Shown here piece after piece: positions 1-8,787 of a stretch of 64,000 nucleotides of DNA. The first letter of the stretch is position 1. Every line of letters starts with the position of its first letter. Both the position numbers and the translations under genes were made by a program. The stretch is from Planctomycetota bacterium (GTDB lineage Bacteria > Planctomycetota > Planctomycetia > Pirellulales > Pirellulaceae): NCBI GenBank assembly GCA_016872725.1, contig VGZC01000004.1, positions 62,001 to 126,000 on the forward strand. The letters are read 5' to 3'. Below the pieces are notes generated by a model. That model did no database searches. It was given only the letters and a program-made list of their open reading frames with translations, and was not told the DNA's origin.

Positions 1-64
1 CCAGGAGTTCACGCTAGCACGCCGCCCCCGCCGATGTCACACAGGCTTGCCGAAAGGACACGGA

Positions 65-613
65 TCATCGCGGCCACATCGGCAAGCTGTCGCCGACGAG
101 GTCGACACGTTCTCGTAATTGAGCGGGTTGCCAATATTGGCTGCGGATCAGTGCGGTTTGCGTTCCAATCGTGCGACCGAATTCGGCGTCGCTCAATTCG
201 TCGCCGACGGTCCAGCTGGTCGCGATGTCGATCGGTGCGCCGAGCAATCGCTCGATCTCGTCTCGGATGGCTGTGGCCGGCTTTCGGCACTTGAAGCCGT
301 CAGCTGGCGAATGGGGGCGGAAGGCTACGCCGTCGATGGATGCGCCCTGGCGGGCGAGTTGCTGTTGCACGTGTTCGTGCAATGCCCAAAAATCGCTCTC
401 GGCAAATATCCCGCGACCGATACCCGGCTGGTTGGTCACGACGGCAATCGCATAGCCCGCCTCGCGGAGCCCACGAATGGCTTCGATCGCACCAGGCCCA
501 AGTCCCCAATCGTCGATGCGAAAGACGTAACCTCGATCAACGTTGATTGTGCCATCGCGGTCAAGAAAGATGACCTGTCGGGGAGATGTGCTTCGATGGT
601 CATTTGGGCTCAT
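65..613 (-). CDS. gmhB: D-glycero-D-manno-heptose 1,7-bisphosphate 7-phosphatase-like HAD phosphatase
   Basis: This is a 182-residue HAD-superfamily phosphatase of the GmhB/HisB-N type, which removes the C7 phosphate in ADP-heptose synthesis for the LPS core. The nucleophile motif DRDGT lies at residues 18-22, NQPGIGRG at 61-68, K111 is in RKP, and a late acidic GDELSD motif follows. The usual zinc loop (C-x-H ... C-x-C) is only half kept: H101 and C109 are present, but the other two positions are R99 and F107. The ATG at 613 is preceded by GAGGA at good spacing; an alternative ATG lies at 625. The gene begins inside the tail of the orphan Rhs fragment upstream, so its original promoter may have been displaced. 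A related sugar bisphosphate substrate cannot be excluded. Confidence 0.85.
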   Translation of the reverse strand: MSPNDHRSTSPRQVIFLDRDGTINVDRGYVFRIDDWGLGPGAIEAIRGLREAGYAIAVVTNQPGIGRGIFAESDFWALHEHVQQQLARQGASIDGVAFRPHSPADGFKCRKPATAIRDEIERLLGAPIDIATSWTVGDELSDAEFGRTIGTQTALIRSQYWQPAQLRERVDLVGDSLPMWPR

Positions 614-980
614 CCGATTCCTCATGACCGACCAGCGTTGTGGGCCGGATCGTGTACCAGTAGCCGTCCTTGATCCGGCCGAAGCGATCGAAGCCCCGGT
701 AGATGTCGCCCGTATCCGGATCGTTGCCGCCCGCCGTGCCGACCAGCGTGTATTTGACGTCCGGCTCGGTGTAGTCGACTTCCACGAACGTGCCGAGTCC
801 CAGGTACGAGTAATCGGCCAGGTGCGTCGACGAACCGTCGTCGTCGATGAGCGACTCGACGCGGCTCGCCGCGTCATTATTGCCGCCGGCCGTCCCGTAG
901 CCGTACGTGAGCACGCGGCCGTCCGGATAGGTTATGGTCGTGGGCCGGATCGTGTTCGCGCTGCTCGCGTATATCCGCAT
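600..980 (-). pseudogene. Orphan Rhs core fragment (duplicate of the downstream-facing Rhs gene)
   Basis: This short reading frame of 126 codons encodes a piece of Rhs core (YDPDGR-like and NDPDTGDIYRGFDRFGR-type motifs). Positions 656-966 match 2914-3227 in the larger Rhs gene without indels until the last codons, where this copy lacks one codon. It is therefore a segmental duplicate. It starts within the last codons of the DUF3841 gene and ends just before gmhB. A 15-bp direct repeat (tgggccggatcgtgt) lies at 641-655 and 941-955, and its second copy is where the protein sequence jumps back to the TIRPTT motif. It lacks a signal peptide, an N-terminal half and a toxin tip, so it is most likely a silent core donor or a relic. 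Confidence 0.8.
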
Positions 981-1564
981 GTGAACGATCCCTTGAACAG
1001 AGTAGCATGTTGCACGTCGTCATAGCGTAGTCGTTCGAAAACTGCTTCCATACCGTCGCGACGCGACCAGGGCGAGTCGCGGTCCCAGTCCACCAAGGGC
1101 AATTCCGGGGAAAACAGGTTCCGCCAACTGGCTTCCAATTGCAACCGCATCGGTTGCGGTAACGGCCAAGTGTCCTCGCATTGAACGATCCTCCGCACTT
1201 CTCGTCTCCAGTTCTCGTACTCCTTTCGCGTGGGCGCCAAGTAGTCTTCGCAAAAAACCCGTTGCCACGCCCAACAGGGAAACTGGACAACAAATTCGTC
1301 GCTGATTTCCAGCTCCAACCTAACTTCCATTTCGCCTTTCGGTCGGAGATGTCGATGGTGGCGCAGATCGGGTTTCCGACAATATGCCCACCAAGGCAGG
1401 TGACCTCGATACGCAGCCAGCTTGCTCGCAATCTGTGATTGGAGCCACCGGTACGCGGAAGGAATATAGCCGGCATACTTGTCGGCATCCTCGTCGACGT
1501 ACAACACACGCCTGCGGCATAACGCATTCCACACTTGTTCTGACTGAATGGTCCAGATTCGCAT
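932..1564 (-). CDS. DUF3841 domain protein, possible Rhs-associated cognate gene
   Basis: This 210-residue protein begins MRIWTIQSEQVW and carries the hallmarks of DUF3841. These are the N-terminal WTIQ, a PxWAY-type stretch, KPDLR, a strongly acidic LELEISDE strand and a closing block of aromatic and beta residues. The function of the family is not known to me. The last 16 or so codons run out of frame into the orphan Rhs fragment, so the native C-terminus may have been replaced, although the domain looks complete before that. It lies 36 bp downstream of the Rhs tip on the same strand, the position an immunity gene occupies in Rhs toxin loci. Assigning it that role is inference. Confidence 0.7.
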   Translation of the reverse strand: MRIWTIQSEQVWNALCRRRVLYVDEDADKYAGYIPSAYRWLQSQIASKLAAYRGHLPWWAYCRKPDLRHHRHLRPKGEMEVRLELEISDEFVVQFPCWAWQRVFCEDYLAPTRKEYENWRREVRRIVQCEDTWPLPQPMRLQLEASWRNLFSPELPLVDWDRDSPWSRRDGMEAVFERLRYDDVQHATLFKGSFTCGYTRAARTRSGPRP

Positions 1565-1600
1565 GAGGCAATTGGTTCCAGACTCGCCCTCAAATGTGAC

Positions 1601-3268
1601 TCATTTGTAAATGGCCTTGCAGGCCTCGTTGAGCATCTTGTTTGTGAGTTGCTCGTTGCCCGTTAGGCAAACGGTGTCATACAAGGTCAGACACACTTTA
1701 CACCCATTTGCCCCGAAATCGCGGTGGCGGCCAATGTGCATACAGAAGGAGAAAAGCTGATTGCAAATCTTGCCCTTCAGTGCTTTGACTATGGCCAGGC
1801 GGATTGTCTGGATAGGGCCGAGGCCACTGGGATCGACGCTAACGGATGGGTTATCACCGACGTACTCGTGCAGGTTTGTCCCACTCATATACAGTACCGG
1901 ATCCCGCTGCGCCCACCCCAGCCCCACGATGTACACGCGGTGCCGGACGGCGTACCACGCGACATCGGCATCCCACGGGTAGCCCGCGATCAGCCGCTCC
2001 CAGGCGAAGCTCGAACTCGATCGCGATCCAAAACTCGCGTCCAGGAACATCGGTTCTCCGTAGGCCGAATAGGCAAAGCGTTCCTGAACGGTGCCGCTCG
2101 TCGAGACAAGGCCTGTGACGTTCCAGTTGGCGTCCAGCATGCCGTAGAGACGCTCGTCGAGCGTGCCGTTGGCGTCCGTATCGCGATCGCGAAGCACCAG
2201 GTCGTCGATGTACCGCGGGCCCCACACGAATTGACGCTCGGCACTCGAGGAGCTGTCGACGCGCTCCTCGATCACCTGCCACTTCGAGGGCTCGGTGAAG
2301 TACGCGTGACGGGTTTCCGTCAGCGTGCCCGATGTGTAGGCCTTCTTGACGATCCGGCGCTTGGCGCCGTCGTATTCGTAGCCAGCAACGGTCGTGCCGC
2401 CTGATGAAATACCGACCAACCGGTTCCAGGCGTCGTACGTCGCCCCGAACGACGTGGTCGGATCGGCGGGCTTGGGAATCGTGGTCATGTTGCCGGCCCG
2501 ATTGTAGACGGGCGTGACCCACGAGGGGCCAAGCGTCTCGGCGATGTCGGTGATCTCGTTCACCTTGTTGGCTGTGCGCGTCTGATCCAGGTCCCAGCCC
2601 GTCCCGTCGTCGTCCTCGCGGAAGGTCTTCCAGTTGCCCGTGGCGTCCAAGGACCAGCCCTGGGCGAACCGCAAGCTGCTGATCGAGTTTTTCAAGGCCG
2701 CCAGCCGGCCCCGTTCCATGTCCTGGAGCCTGTCGACGCGGTCGTACCCGTAGAGCTCGTCAAAGGATCCAAGACAGGACACCTGGATTCGCTTCGGGTC
2801 CCGTACCCGAGTGTCCTGTCGCGATTTCTGGGACGACCGGGACGGTCGTCCTACGTAGGGCGATCGTCCCCGATCGCCCTTCCGGTCGGCATCCGCGCTC
2901 GCACCGTAGTTGACCCAGTAGCTGTCCTTGATCCGGCCGAACCGATCGAAGCCACGGTAGATGTCGCCCGTATCCGGATCGTTGCCGCCCGCCGTGCCGA
3001 CGAGCGTGTATTTGACGTCCGGCTCGGTGTAGTCGACTTCCACGAACGTGCCCAGTCCCAAGTACGAGTAATCGGCCAAGTAGGTTGACGAACCGTCGTC
3101 GTCGATGAGCGACTCGACGCGGCTCGCCGCGTCATTATTGCCGCCGGCCGTCCCGTAGCCGTACGTGAGCACGCGGCCGTCCGGATAGGTCATCGTCGTC
3201 GGCCGGATCGTGTTCGCGCTGCCGCTCGCGTAACCGTACTGCGCCTTGGGCGCCGTGCTCGTGTTCAC
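1601..3268 (-). CDS. Rhs/YD-repeat protein, C-terminal half with short Cys-rich tip
   Basis: This 555-codon frame opens at a GTG and encodes the C-terminal half of an Rhs-family shell protein. Tandem YD-type repeats are followed by the core-terminating region (WYAVRHRVY, GWAQRDPVLY, NPSVSVDPSGLG). The core then gives way to a 72-residue variable tip (about 1601-1819) with six cysteines and no match I recognise. Rhs cores form a cocoon around a C-terminal effector that is released by self-cleavage. Here the N-terminal half is missing, the upstream piece is in another frame, and a stretch rich in palindromes (2773-2880) interrupts the repeats in frame. The frame may be expressed, but it looks like a remnant of a larger gene. 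Confidence 0.75.
   Translation of the reverse strand: MNTSTAPKAQYGYASGSANTIRPTTMTYPDGRVLTYGYGTAGGNNDAASRVESLIDDDGSSTYLADYSYLGLGTFVEVDYTEPDVKYTLVGTAGGNDPDTGDIYRGFDRFGRIKDSYWVNYGASADADRKGDRGRSPYVGRPSRSSQKSRQDTRVRDPKRIQVSCLGSFDELYGYDRVDRLQDMERGRLAALKNSISSLRFAQGWSLDATGNWKTFREDDDGTGWDLDQTRTANKVNEITDIAETLGPSWVTPVYNRAGNMTTIPKPADPTTSFGATYDAWNRLVGISSGGTTVAGYEYDGAKRRIVKKAYTSGTLTETRHAYFTEPSKWQVIEERVDSSSSAERQFVWGPRYIDDLVLRDRDTDANGTLDERLYGMLDANWNVTGLVSTSGTVQERFAYSAYGEPMFLDASFGSRSSSSFAWERLIAGYPWDADVAWYAVRHRVYIVGLGWAQRDPVLYMSGTNLHEYVGDNPSVSVDPSGLGPIQTIRLAIVKALKGKICNQLFSFCMHIGRHRDFGANGCKVCLTLYDTVCLTGNEQLTNKMLNEACKAIYK
2773..2880. repeat. Cluster of four palindromes inserted in the Rhs core
   Basis: Direct reading shows 10-bp arms at 2773-2782/2811-2820 that enclose 6-bp arms at 2794-2799/2805-2810. 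These are followed by 9-bp arms at 2831-2839/2843-2851, the self-complementary ctacgtag at 2851-2858, and 10-bp arms at 2857-2866/2871-2880 with a tccc loop. The encoded residues are basic and unlike the YD repeats on either side, and they replace part of the expected core. This looks like a composite palindromic (REP/MITE-like) insertion that kept the frame open. Confidence 0.8.
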
Positions 3269-3760
3269 GGCACCCGCGTGCGAAAGGTGGTCACCCGGTC
3301 CTGCGTTTGCCGGCCGAGCTTGTCGAAGTCGAACGCATGTACCGTGCCGTTCTGATCGGTCCGCGCCTTCACTTCTCCCTGACGGTTATATTTGAACTTG
3401 ATCCGGTCGTCGCTGTCCACCGAATCGGGATAGATTTCCGCGACTTTGAGCAGACTGGACGCGACGTCGCTGTCCGACAACGTCGTGCCGTAGACGAACT
3501 CGGTCGTCTGGTTGCCCGAAATCGCGTTGTCCGCCGTGATGGTCGACACATTCCCGTCGGCGTTGTAGGCCGTGCGGATCGTGATGTCGACGTCGACCGA
3601 TTCGGGAAAACCCGAGGACGAACCGCTGGACGACGAACTGCTGCCTGAGCAGTTCATGATCCGCGCGAGTTCCCTTCCCATATCGTCGACTAAAAAACAG
3701 GTCGCCTTGCCGCCGGGATCGGTCTGGGTCGCTAAGAGGAATCGAGGCGTCGGGAGGCAT
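3265..3760 (-). pseudogene. Upstream Rhs core fragment, 5'-truncated and out of frame
   Basis: The frame encodes Rhs core sequence (a polyserine stretch, then ITIRTAYNADGNV, FVYGTTLSDSD and GTVHAFDFDKLGRQTQDRV) and stops at 3265-3267. The following Rhs gene continues from 3268 in another frame. The join reads DRVTT, then in the new frame HAGAVNTST. This suggests that a block of repeats between these points was deleted, which caused the frameshift (breakpoint about 3280-3295). Upstream, the frame stays open without a Met until it meets the end of thpR near 3767, so the 5' half of the original gene has been lost. Confidence 0.75.
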
Positions 3761-3766
3761 CGCGGC

Positions 3767-4330
3767 TCACGCGCCCCGCAATTCGGCTCGACCGAGCACT
3801 TCGTACCGGGGCCCGCGCCGTTCCGGACGGCTCGCGACGACGAGGATCTCCGAGACGTCGAACGCGCCGAACGCGTCCTCGGCGTGTTCGCGGAGAAAGG
3901 CCGCCAGTTCGGGGCCCGGGCCGCGGCGGATACGGCCGAGCGTAACGTGCGGCTCGAACCGCCGCGCTTCGCCGCGGAAACCGATCTCGCCCAGCGCCTG
4001 GGCGACGACGGCCTGCAATCCGACGAGCGGTTCGCGCCCCTCGTCGATTCCGAGCCAAACGACGTGCGGCCGGTCCGCGTGCGGGAACGCGCCGACGCCT
4101 CGGCAGACCACGTCGAACGGCGTCAGCGGCCGGACCGCTCGGGACAGGCTCGCGAAGACGGTGTGGATGTCGGTCTCCCGGACGTTGCCCAGGAACTGCA
4201 GCGTGAGATGCAGGTTGTCCGGTTCGACCCATTTCGCGTCGACGCCCAAGTCCCGGCATTTTTTGGCGAGTTCGGCGGCGAGCTGCCGTGCCGACGGCGC
4301 GATTTCGACGGCGACAAACGTACGCAACAT
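3767..4330 (-). CDS. thpR: RNA 2',3'-cyclic 3'-phosphodiesterase (2'-5' RNA ligase family)
   Basis: This 187-residue protein belongs to the 2H phosphoesterase superfamily. Both signature HxTx motifs are present, HLTL at residues 41-44 and HVTL at 128-131, and its length is typical for ThpR/LigT. Enzymes of this family hydrolyse 2',3'-cyclic phosphates at RNA ends and can reversibly form 2'-5' linkages in tRNA halves. The N-terminus MLRTFVAVEI is the usual family start. The gene lies 87 bp downstream of the sugar kinase gene on the same strand and may be the last gene of the gltX-glnS-kinase operon. The Rhs debris begins right after its stop. Confidence 0.9.
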   Translation of the reverse strand: MLRTFVAVEIAPSARQLAAELAKKCRDLGVDAKWVEPDNLHLTLQFLGNVRETDIHTVFASLSRAVRPLTPFDVVCRGVGAFPHADRPHVVWLGIDEGREPLVGLQAVVAQALGEIGFRGEARRFEPHVTLGRIRRGPGPELAAFLREHAEDAFGAFDVSEILVVASRPERRGPRYEVLGRAELRGA

Positions 4331-4417
4331 GGGCGGCCCGTTCCGGTCGTGGCGGCGTGGACGATTCGTGGACGTTTCGTGGAGGTTCGTCGTTCGAGCC
4401 GTTTCGAAAAGGACGCG

Positions 4418-5320
4418 TCAGAGCCGCAACATTTCGCGGTATTCGGCCATGCGGTCGTCGACCGCGCGGCGCTCGATCCGCCGCATCCGGTCCAAGCTGA
4501 AATCCTCGACGTTGAAGCTCGCGACGAGCGTCCCGTACGCCATGGCGACCTTGATGGCGTCGGGGTCGTCGCGGCCGTTTTCGGCGAGGTACCCCATCAT
4601 GCCTCCCGCGAAACTGTCGCCCGCCCCCGTCGGATCGACGACCTGGGGCGTCGGATAGGCGGGCAGCACGATCGTCCTCCGTTCGGAGAAATACATCGCC
4701 CCGTGCTCGCCCTTCTTGATCACGACGAACTTCGGGCCCATCGCGCGCACCTTGCGGCCCGCCTCGACGATATTCTCATCCTGCGTCAACAACCGGGCCT
4801 CGCTATCGTTGAGGACGACGCCGTCGAGCCGGCGGAAGAGGCGCATCAGTTCGTCGTGTTCCTCACGGATCCACAGGTCCATCGTATCGGCGACGACGAG
4901 GCGCGGTTGCCGCATCTGTTGGAGCGTCTTGAGTTGGAGGCGAGGCGATCCGTTGGCCAGGAAGACGTAGGGGCATTCGCGCTGGGGGGCGGTGAGCACC
5001 GGATCGAACTGGGCGAACACGTTCAGGTGGACTTCCAGCGTCTCGCGGTCGTTCATGTTCGGCAGGTACTTGCCCGTCCAGCGGAACGTCTCGGCGCCGG
5101 GGATGACGCGCAGGCCCGACATGTCGATCCCCCGCGCGCGAAGCAGCTCGGTGTGCTCCGCCGGCCAGTCCTCGCCGACGACACCGACGAGATGCACGGG
5201 CGTGAAGTAGCTCGCCGCGTACGAGCAATACACGGCGGAGCCCCCCAACACGCGCTCGCGGCTCGCCGTCGGCGTGTGCACGCTGTCGAACGCGACCGAT
5301 CCCACGACCAGAAGCGACAT
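4418..5320 (-). CDS. PfkB-family carbohydrate/nucleoside kinase
   Basis: This 300-residue protein belongs to the ribokinase/PfkB family. It has the N-terminal GSVAFDSV and a GG near GGSAVYCS. The C-terminal signature DPTGAGDSFAGG lies at residues 229-240, with the catalytic base D235 and the anion-hole glycines. ATP-dependent phosphorylation of a sugar or nucleoside is expected; the substrate is not evident from the sequence. The ATG at 5320 lies 4 bp beyond the glnS stop, so it is almost certainly cotranscribed with gltX and glnS. The much longer open frame upstream (to 5572) is antisense-like read-through of glnS and was not used. Confidence 0.87.
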   Translation of the reverse strand: MSLLVVGSVAFDSVHTPTASRERVLGGSAVYCSYAASYFTPVHLVGVVGEDWPAEHTELLRARGIDMSGLRVIPGAETFRWTGKYLPNMNDRETLEVHLNVFAQFDPVLTAPQRECPYVFLANGSPRLQLKTLQQMRQPRLVVADTMDLWIREEHDELMRLFRRLDGVVLNDSEARLLTQDENIVEAGRKVRAMGPKFVVIKKGEHGAMYFSERRTIVLPAYPTPQVVDPTGAGDSFAGGMMGYLAENGRDDPDAIKVAMAYGTLVASFNVEDFSLDRMRRIERRAVDDRMAEYREMLRL

Positions 5321-5324
5321 GCGG

Positions 5325-7073
5325 TCAATCTCCCTTCTTTTCGATTTTCGCCCACGTATCGCGGAGCGGGACGGTGCGGTTGAAGACGAGCGAGCCGGGC
5401 TTCGAGTCGTCGTCGAGGCAGAAATAGCCTTGCCGCTCGAACTGGAACCGGTCGCCGACGCGCGCCTCGGCGAGACTCGGCTCGACCCGGCACCCGCGCA
5501 GGACGCGGAGCGAATCGGGGTTGAGTCCATCGAGGTACGACTCGCCGGGCCCCGTGTCGTCCGGGTCGGCATTGCGGAACAGGTGCTCGTACAACCGCAC
5601 TTCGGCGTCGAGGCCGTGTTCGGCCGAAACCCAGTGGATCGTTCCCTTCACCTTGCGTCCGTCGGGCGGCGCGTTGCCGAGCGTCCGGGGATCGTACACG
5701 CAGCGAAGCTCGACGACCCGCCCTTCGCCGTCCTTGACGGCCGACACGCACTTGAGGAAATACGCGTAGCGCAGACGCACCTCGGCGCCCGGCGCCAACC
5801 GAAAGAACTTCCTGGGCGGATCCTCGCGGAAATCGTCCCGTTCGATGTGGAGCACGCGCGCGAAGGGGACTTTGCGTCCGCCCGCCGAAGGGTCCTCCGG
5901 ATTGTTGATCGCGTCGAGCCATTCGACGCGATCCTCGGGGTAGTTCTCGATCACGACGCGCAGCGGATCGAGCACGCCCATGACGCGCGGCGCCGTTTCG
6001 TTCAGATGCTCGCGCACCGCGTTTTCCAGTACGGCGACGTCGATCGTGCTGTTGAACTTCGCCACGCCGATCCGCTCGCAGAACCGGCGGATCGACTCGG
6101 GCGTGAACCCGCGCCGCCGCAGGCCGCGGATCGTCGGCATGCGGGGATCGTCCCAACCCGTCACATGGCCGTCCCGCACCAATTCGAGCAACTTGCGCTT
6201 GCTCATCACGGTGTAGGTCAGATTGAGCCGCGCGAATTCGATCTGGCGCGGATGGTAGATCGCCAATTCGTTCAGGCACCAATCGTAGAGCGGTCGATGG
6301 TTCTCGAATTCGAGCGTGCAGATCGAGTGCGTGATCCCTTCGATCGAGTCGGATTGGCCGTGCGCCCAGTCGTACGTCGGATAGATGCACCAGGCGTCGC
6401 CCGTGCGATGGTGGCGGGCCCGCAGGATCCGGTACAGGACCGGATCCCTCAGATTCAGATTGGCCGCCGCCATGTCGATCTTCGCGCGCAGCGTCCGCGT
6501 TCCGTCGGCGAATTCGCCCGCGCGCATGCGGCGGAACAGGTCCAGATTCTCGTCGACCGATCGGTCGCGATTGGGACTGTCGCGGCCGGGTTCGACGAGC
6601 GTGCCGCGGTACTCCCGCATCCGCTCGGCCGACAGATCGCAGACGTACGCCTTTCCCTTCCCGATCAACCGCTCGGCGAACGCGTAAAGCCGCTCGAAAT
6701 AGTCCGACGCGTAGTAGAGGCGGCTGTCCCAGTCGAAGCCGAGCCACCGCACATCGTCCATGATCGACTCGACGTACTCGACCTCCTCCTTGCTCGGGTT
6801 GGTATCGTCGAAACGCACGTTGCATCGTCCGCCGTATTTTCGGGCGAGTCCGAAATTCAGGCAGATCGACTTCGCGTGCCCGATATGGAGATAGCCGTTG
6901 GGTTCGGGCGGGAACCGCGTATGGACGCGGCCTTCCCACCGATTCGTCCGCAGGTCCTCCTCGATGATCTGTTCGATGAAATGCAGGCGGGCCGGGCCAT
7001 TGCCGTCGCCCGGCGCATCGCCCGCGGCGCCGTCGGTCCGAGCGCCGCCCGTATCGTCGTGTGACGCCGTCAT
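5325..7073 (-). CDS. glnS: Glutaminyl-tRNA synthetase
   Basis: This 582-residue class I aminoacyl-tRNA synthetase has [12 protein letters not shown] (HIGH at 63-66) and the KMSKS-equivalent VMSKRKL near residue 265. The C-terminal anticodon-binding beta-barrels include the [16 protein letters not shown] motif typical of GlnRS. It charges tRNA-Gln directly, so glutamine incorporation need not rely only on transamidation. The chosen ATG at 7073 overlaps the gltX stop as ATGA, which implies translational coupling. The frame is open further upstream to 7127, but that part lies within gltX. The first 30 or so residues are low-complexity and Gly/Asp-rich. Confidence 0.96.
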   Translation of the reverse strand: MTASHDDTGGARTDGAAGDAPGDGNGPARLHFIEQIIEEDLRTNRWEGRVHTRFPPEPNGYLHIGHAKSICLNFGLARKYGGRCNVRFDDTNPSKEEVEYVESIMDDVRWLGFDWDSRLYYASDYFERLYAFAERLIGKGKAYVCDLSAERMREYRGTLVEPGRDSPNRDRSVDENLDLFRRMRAGEFADGTRTLRAKIDMAAANLNLRDPVLYRILRARHHRTGDAWCIYPTYDWAHGQSDSIEGITHSICTLEFENHRPLYDWCLNELAIYHPRQIEFARLNLTYTVMSKRKLLELVRDGHVTGWDDPRMPTIRGLRRRGFTPESIRRFCERIGVAKFNSTIDVAVLENAVREHLNETAPRVMGVLDPLRVVIENYPEDRVEWLDAINNPEDPSAGGRKVPFARVLHIERDDFREDPPRKFFRLAPGAEVRLRYAYFLKCVSAVKDGEGRVVELRCVYDPRTLGNAPPDGRKVKGTIHWVSAEHGLDAEVRLYEHLFRNADPDDTGPGESYLDGLNPDSLRVLRGCRVEPSLAEARVGDRFQFERQGYFCLDDDSKPGSLVFNRTVPLRDTWAKIEKKGD

Positions 7074-8644
7074 GACACCTCCTCGCCGTGCCCCCGCGCA
7101 ACGGCTCGATCGATCCGCGCCAGGCATGACGCGCGGCCCAGGATTTCCATCGCATCAAACATGCCGAATCCGACCGGCTTCCCGGTCAGGGCGATCCGCA
7201 GTGCGTGGATGACTTGTCCGATCTTCCGGCCCGTCTCCTCCAGATGCGCGTGCAACGCGCGTTCGACGACGGGCGCCTCGAACGGGTCGACCGATTCGAG
7301 CACGCCGCGAAAGACCTTGAGCCACGCCTTCGATTCGCCGGTCGACACGCGTTTTTCGAACGCGGGCTCGTCGTACTCGAGCCGATCATCGGCGACGAAG
7401 AACTCATCATATTGAAGCACGTCCCCGGCGACGCGAATCCGCTCGCCGGCCGCCCGCGCGATCCGGCGCACCTTCGCGAGCTCGGCGTCGCGGTCGACAC
7501 CCGAAAGCCATCCCGCGCGGATCACGAAATCGAGCATCGATTCGGCCTTCGAATCGATCGGAACGCGGCGCATGTAGCGTTCCTGGAACGCCATCAGCTT
7601 CGCCGGATCGAAGCTCGCGGGCGACTTCGTCACGCGCGCGAGGTCGAAGGCGCGGATCATCTCGTCCCGCGTGAAGTCCTCGGTCTTGTCGTCGAGCGAC
7701 CAGCCGAGCAGCAGGAGGTAGTTGACGATCGCGTCGGGCAGGAATCCGACGGCCCGGTAGAACTCGATCAGGACCGGGTTGAACGATTCGGGAGTCGCCG
7801 CGTGCCCGGTCTTTTCGGCGATCGACCGGGCGTGGTCGTACAGTTTCTGGAAATCGGCGTTCTTCAAATACTTGTCGATCTTCCGTTTGCTCAGCTTGCT
7901 CTGACTGCCGGGCTCCGCCACGTACGGCAGATGGGCGTAGACGGGGAGCTCGTATCCGAGCGCCTGCGCGATGAAGATCTGGCGCGGCGTGTTGGAAAGA
8001 TGTTCGACGGCGCGGATCACGTGCGAGATGGCGAAATCGTGATCGTCGACGACGCTCGCCAAATGATAAAGGAACGTGCCGTCGGGTCGCCGAACGACAT
8101 GGTCCTGTTCCTTGGCCCAATCGAAGGCGACATCGCCTCGGATGAGATCCTGGAACGCGCATTGTCCGGACCGGGGCATCCTGAGCCGCACGACGCACGA
8201 GCGGCCGTCCGCTTCGAACCGAGCGGCCTGCTCGTCGGTTTCCGCCATCCAACGGCGGCTGTAGACGAACGCCCCGCCGCTTCGCTCGGCCGCCTCCCGC
8301 TCGACCTGCAGTTCCTCGGCCCGCGCGTAATCCCGGTACGCCGCGCCGCGCGCAAGCAGTTCCGCGACGGCCGTCTCGTACCGCGCTCCGCGCCGGGACT
8401 GGAAGTACGGCGCGTGCGGACCGCCCACTTCCGGACCTTCATCCCAATCGATGCCCAACCAGCGGAAACCGTCGAGAATCGGAGGCAGAGCCTCGTCGAG
8501 GTTCCGCTGCTGATCGGTGTCATCGATACGGAGCAGGAACCGGCCGCCATGTCTCCGCGCGAAGAGCCAGTTGAACAGCGCCGTGCGCACTCCACCGATG
8601 TGAAGGTATCCGGTTGGGCTGGGTGCGAACCGAGTGCGAACCAT
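7070..8644 (-). CDS. gltX: Glutamate--tRNA ligase
   Basis: This 524-residue class I synthetase has the [13 protein letters not shown] motif at residues 6-18 and KLSKRK at 250-255, the arrangement of GluRS. It attaches glutamate to tRNA-Glu. The C-terminal all-alpha anticodon-binding region is present, so the enzyme appears complete. The gene is the first of the gltX-glnS-kinase run and overlaps glnS by 4 bp. The 143 bp between it and the next upstream gene should hold the promoter, but I could not identify a convincing one. Adjacent, paralogous GluRS and GlnRS genes make a compact tRNA-charging operon. Confidence 0.96.
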   Translation of the reverse strand: MVRTRFAPSPTGYLHIGGVRTALFNWLFARRHGGRFLLRIDDTDQQRNLDEALPPILDGFRWLGIDWDEGPEVGGPHAPYFQSRRGARYETAVAELLARGAAYRDYARAEELQVEREAAERSGGAFVYSRRWMAETDEQAARFEADGRSCVVRLRMPRSGQCAFQDLIRGDVAFDWAKEQDHVVRRPDGTFLYHLASVVDDHDFAISHVIRAVEHLSNTPRQIFIAQALGYELPVYAHLPYVAEPGSQSKLSKRKIDKYLKNADFQKLYDHARSIAEKTGHAATPESFNPVLIEFYRAVGFLPDAIVNYLLLLGWSLDDKTEDFTRDEMIRAFDLARVTKSPASFDPAKLMAFQERYMRRVPIDSKAESMLDFVIRAGWLSGVDRDAELAKVRRIARAAGERIRVAGDVLQYDEFFVADDRLEYDEPAFEKRVSTGESKAWLKVFRGVLESVDPFEAPVVERALHAHLEETGRKIGQVIHALRIALTGKPVGFGMFDAMEILGRASCLARIDRAVARGHGEEVS

Positions 8645-8787
8645 CCTCGTTCCACCGTTTCCTCGTCATTGCCGTTATCGCGCCAGGGCCGCCTGATTAG
8701 ACGCTATCGGCCCGGGTCGTCCAAGTGGGGCTCGGCGGGCCCGCGCTCGGCGCGCGGCACGGGCGGAAGTCGGGTGATTCGCGAACC

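Noticed and set aside
600-3760. Insertion sequence or prophage at the Rhs locus
   Set aside because: No transposase, integrase or phage gene is present; the disorder is explained by Rhs repeat recombination.
3572-5383. A 603-codon plus-strand frame across thpR and the PfkB kinase
   Set aside because: It is antisense to two well-supported genes and its composition is typical of GC-driven shadow frames.
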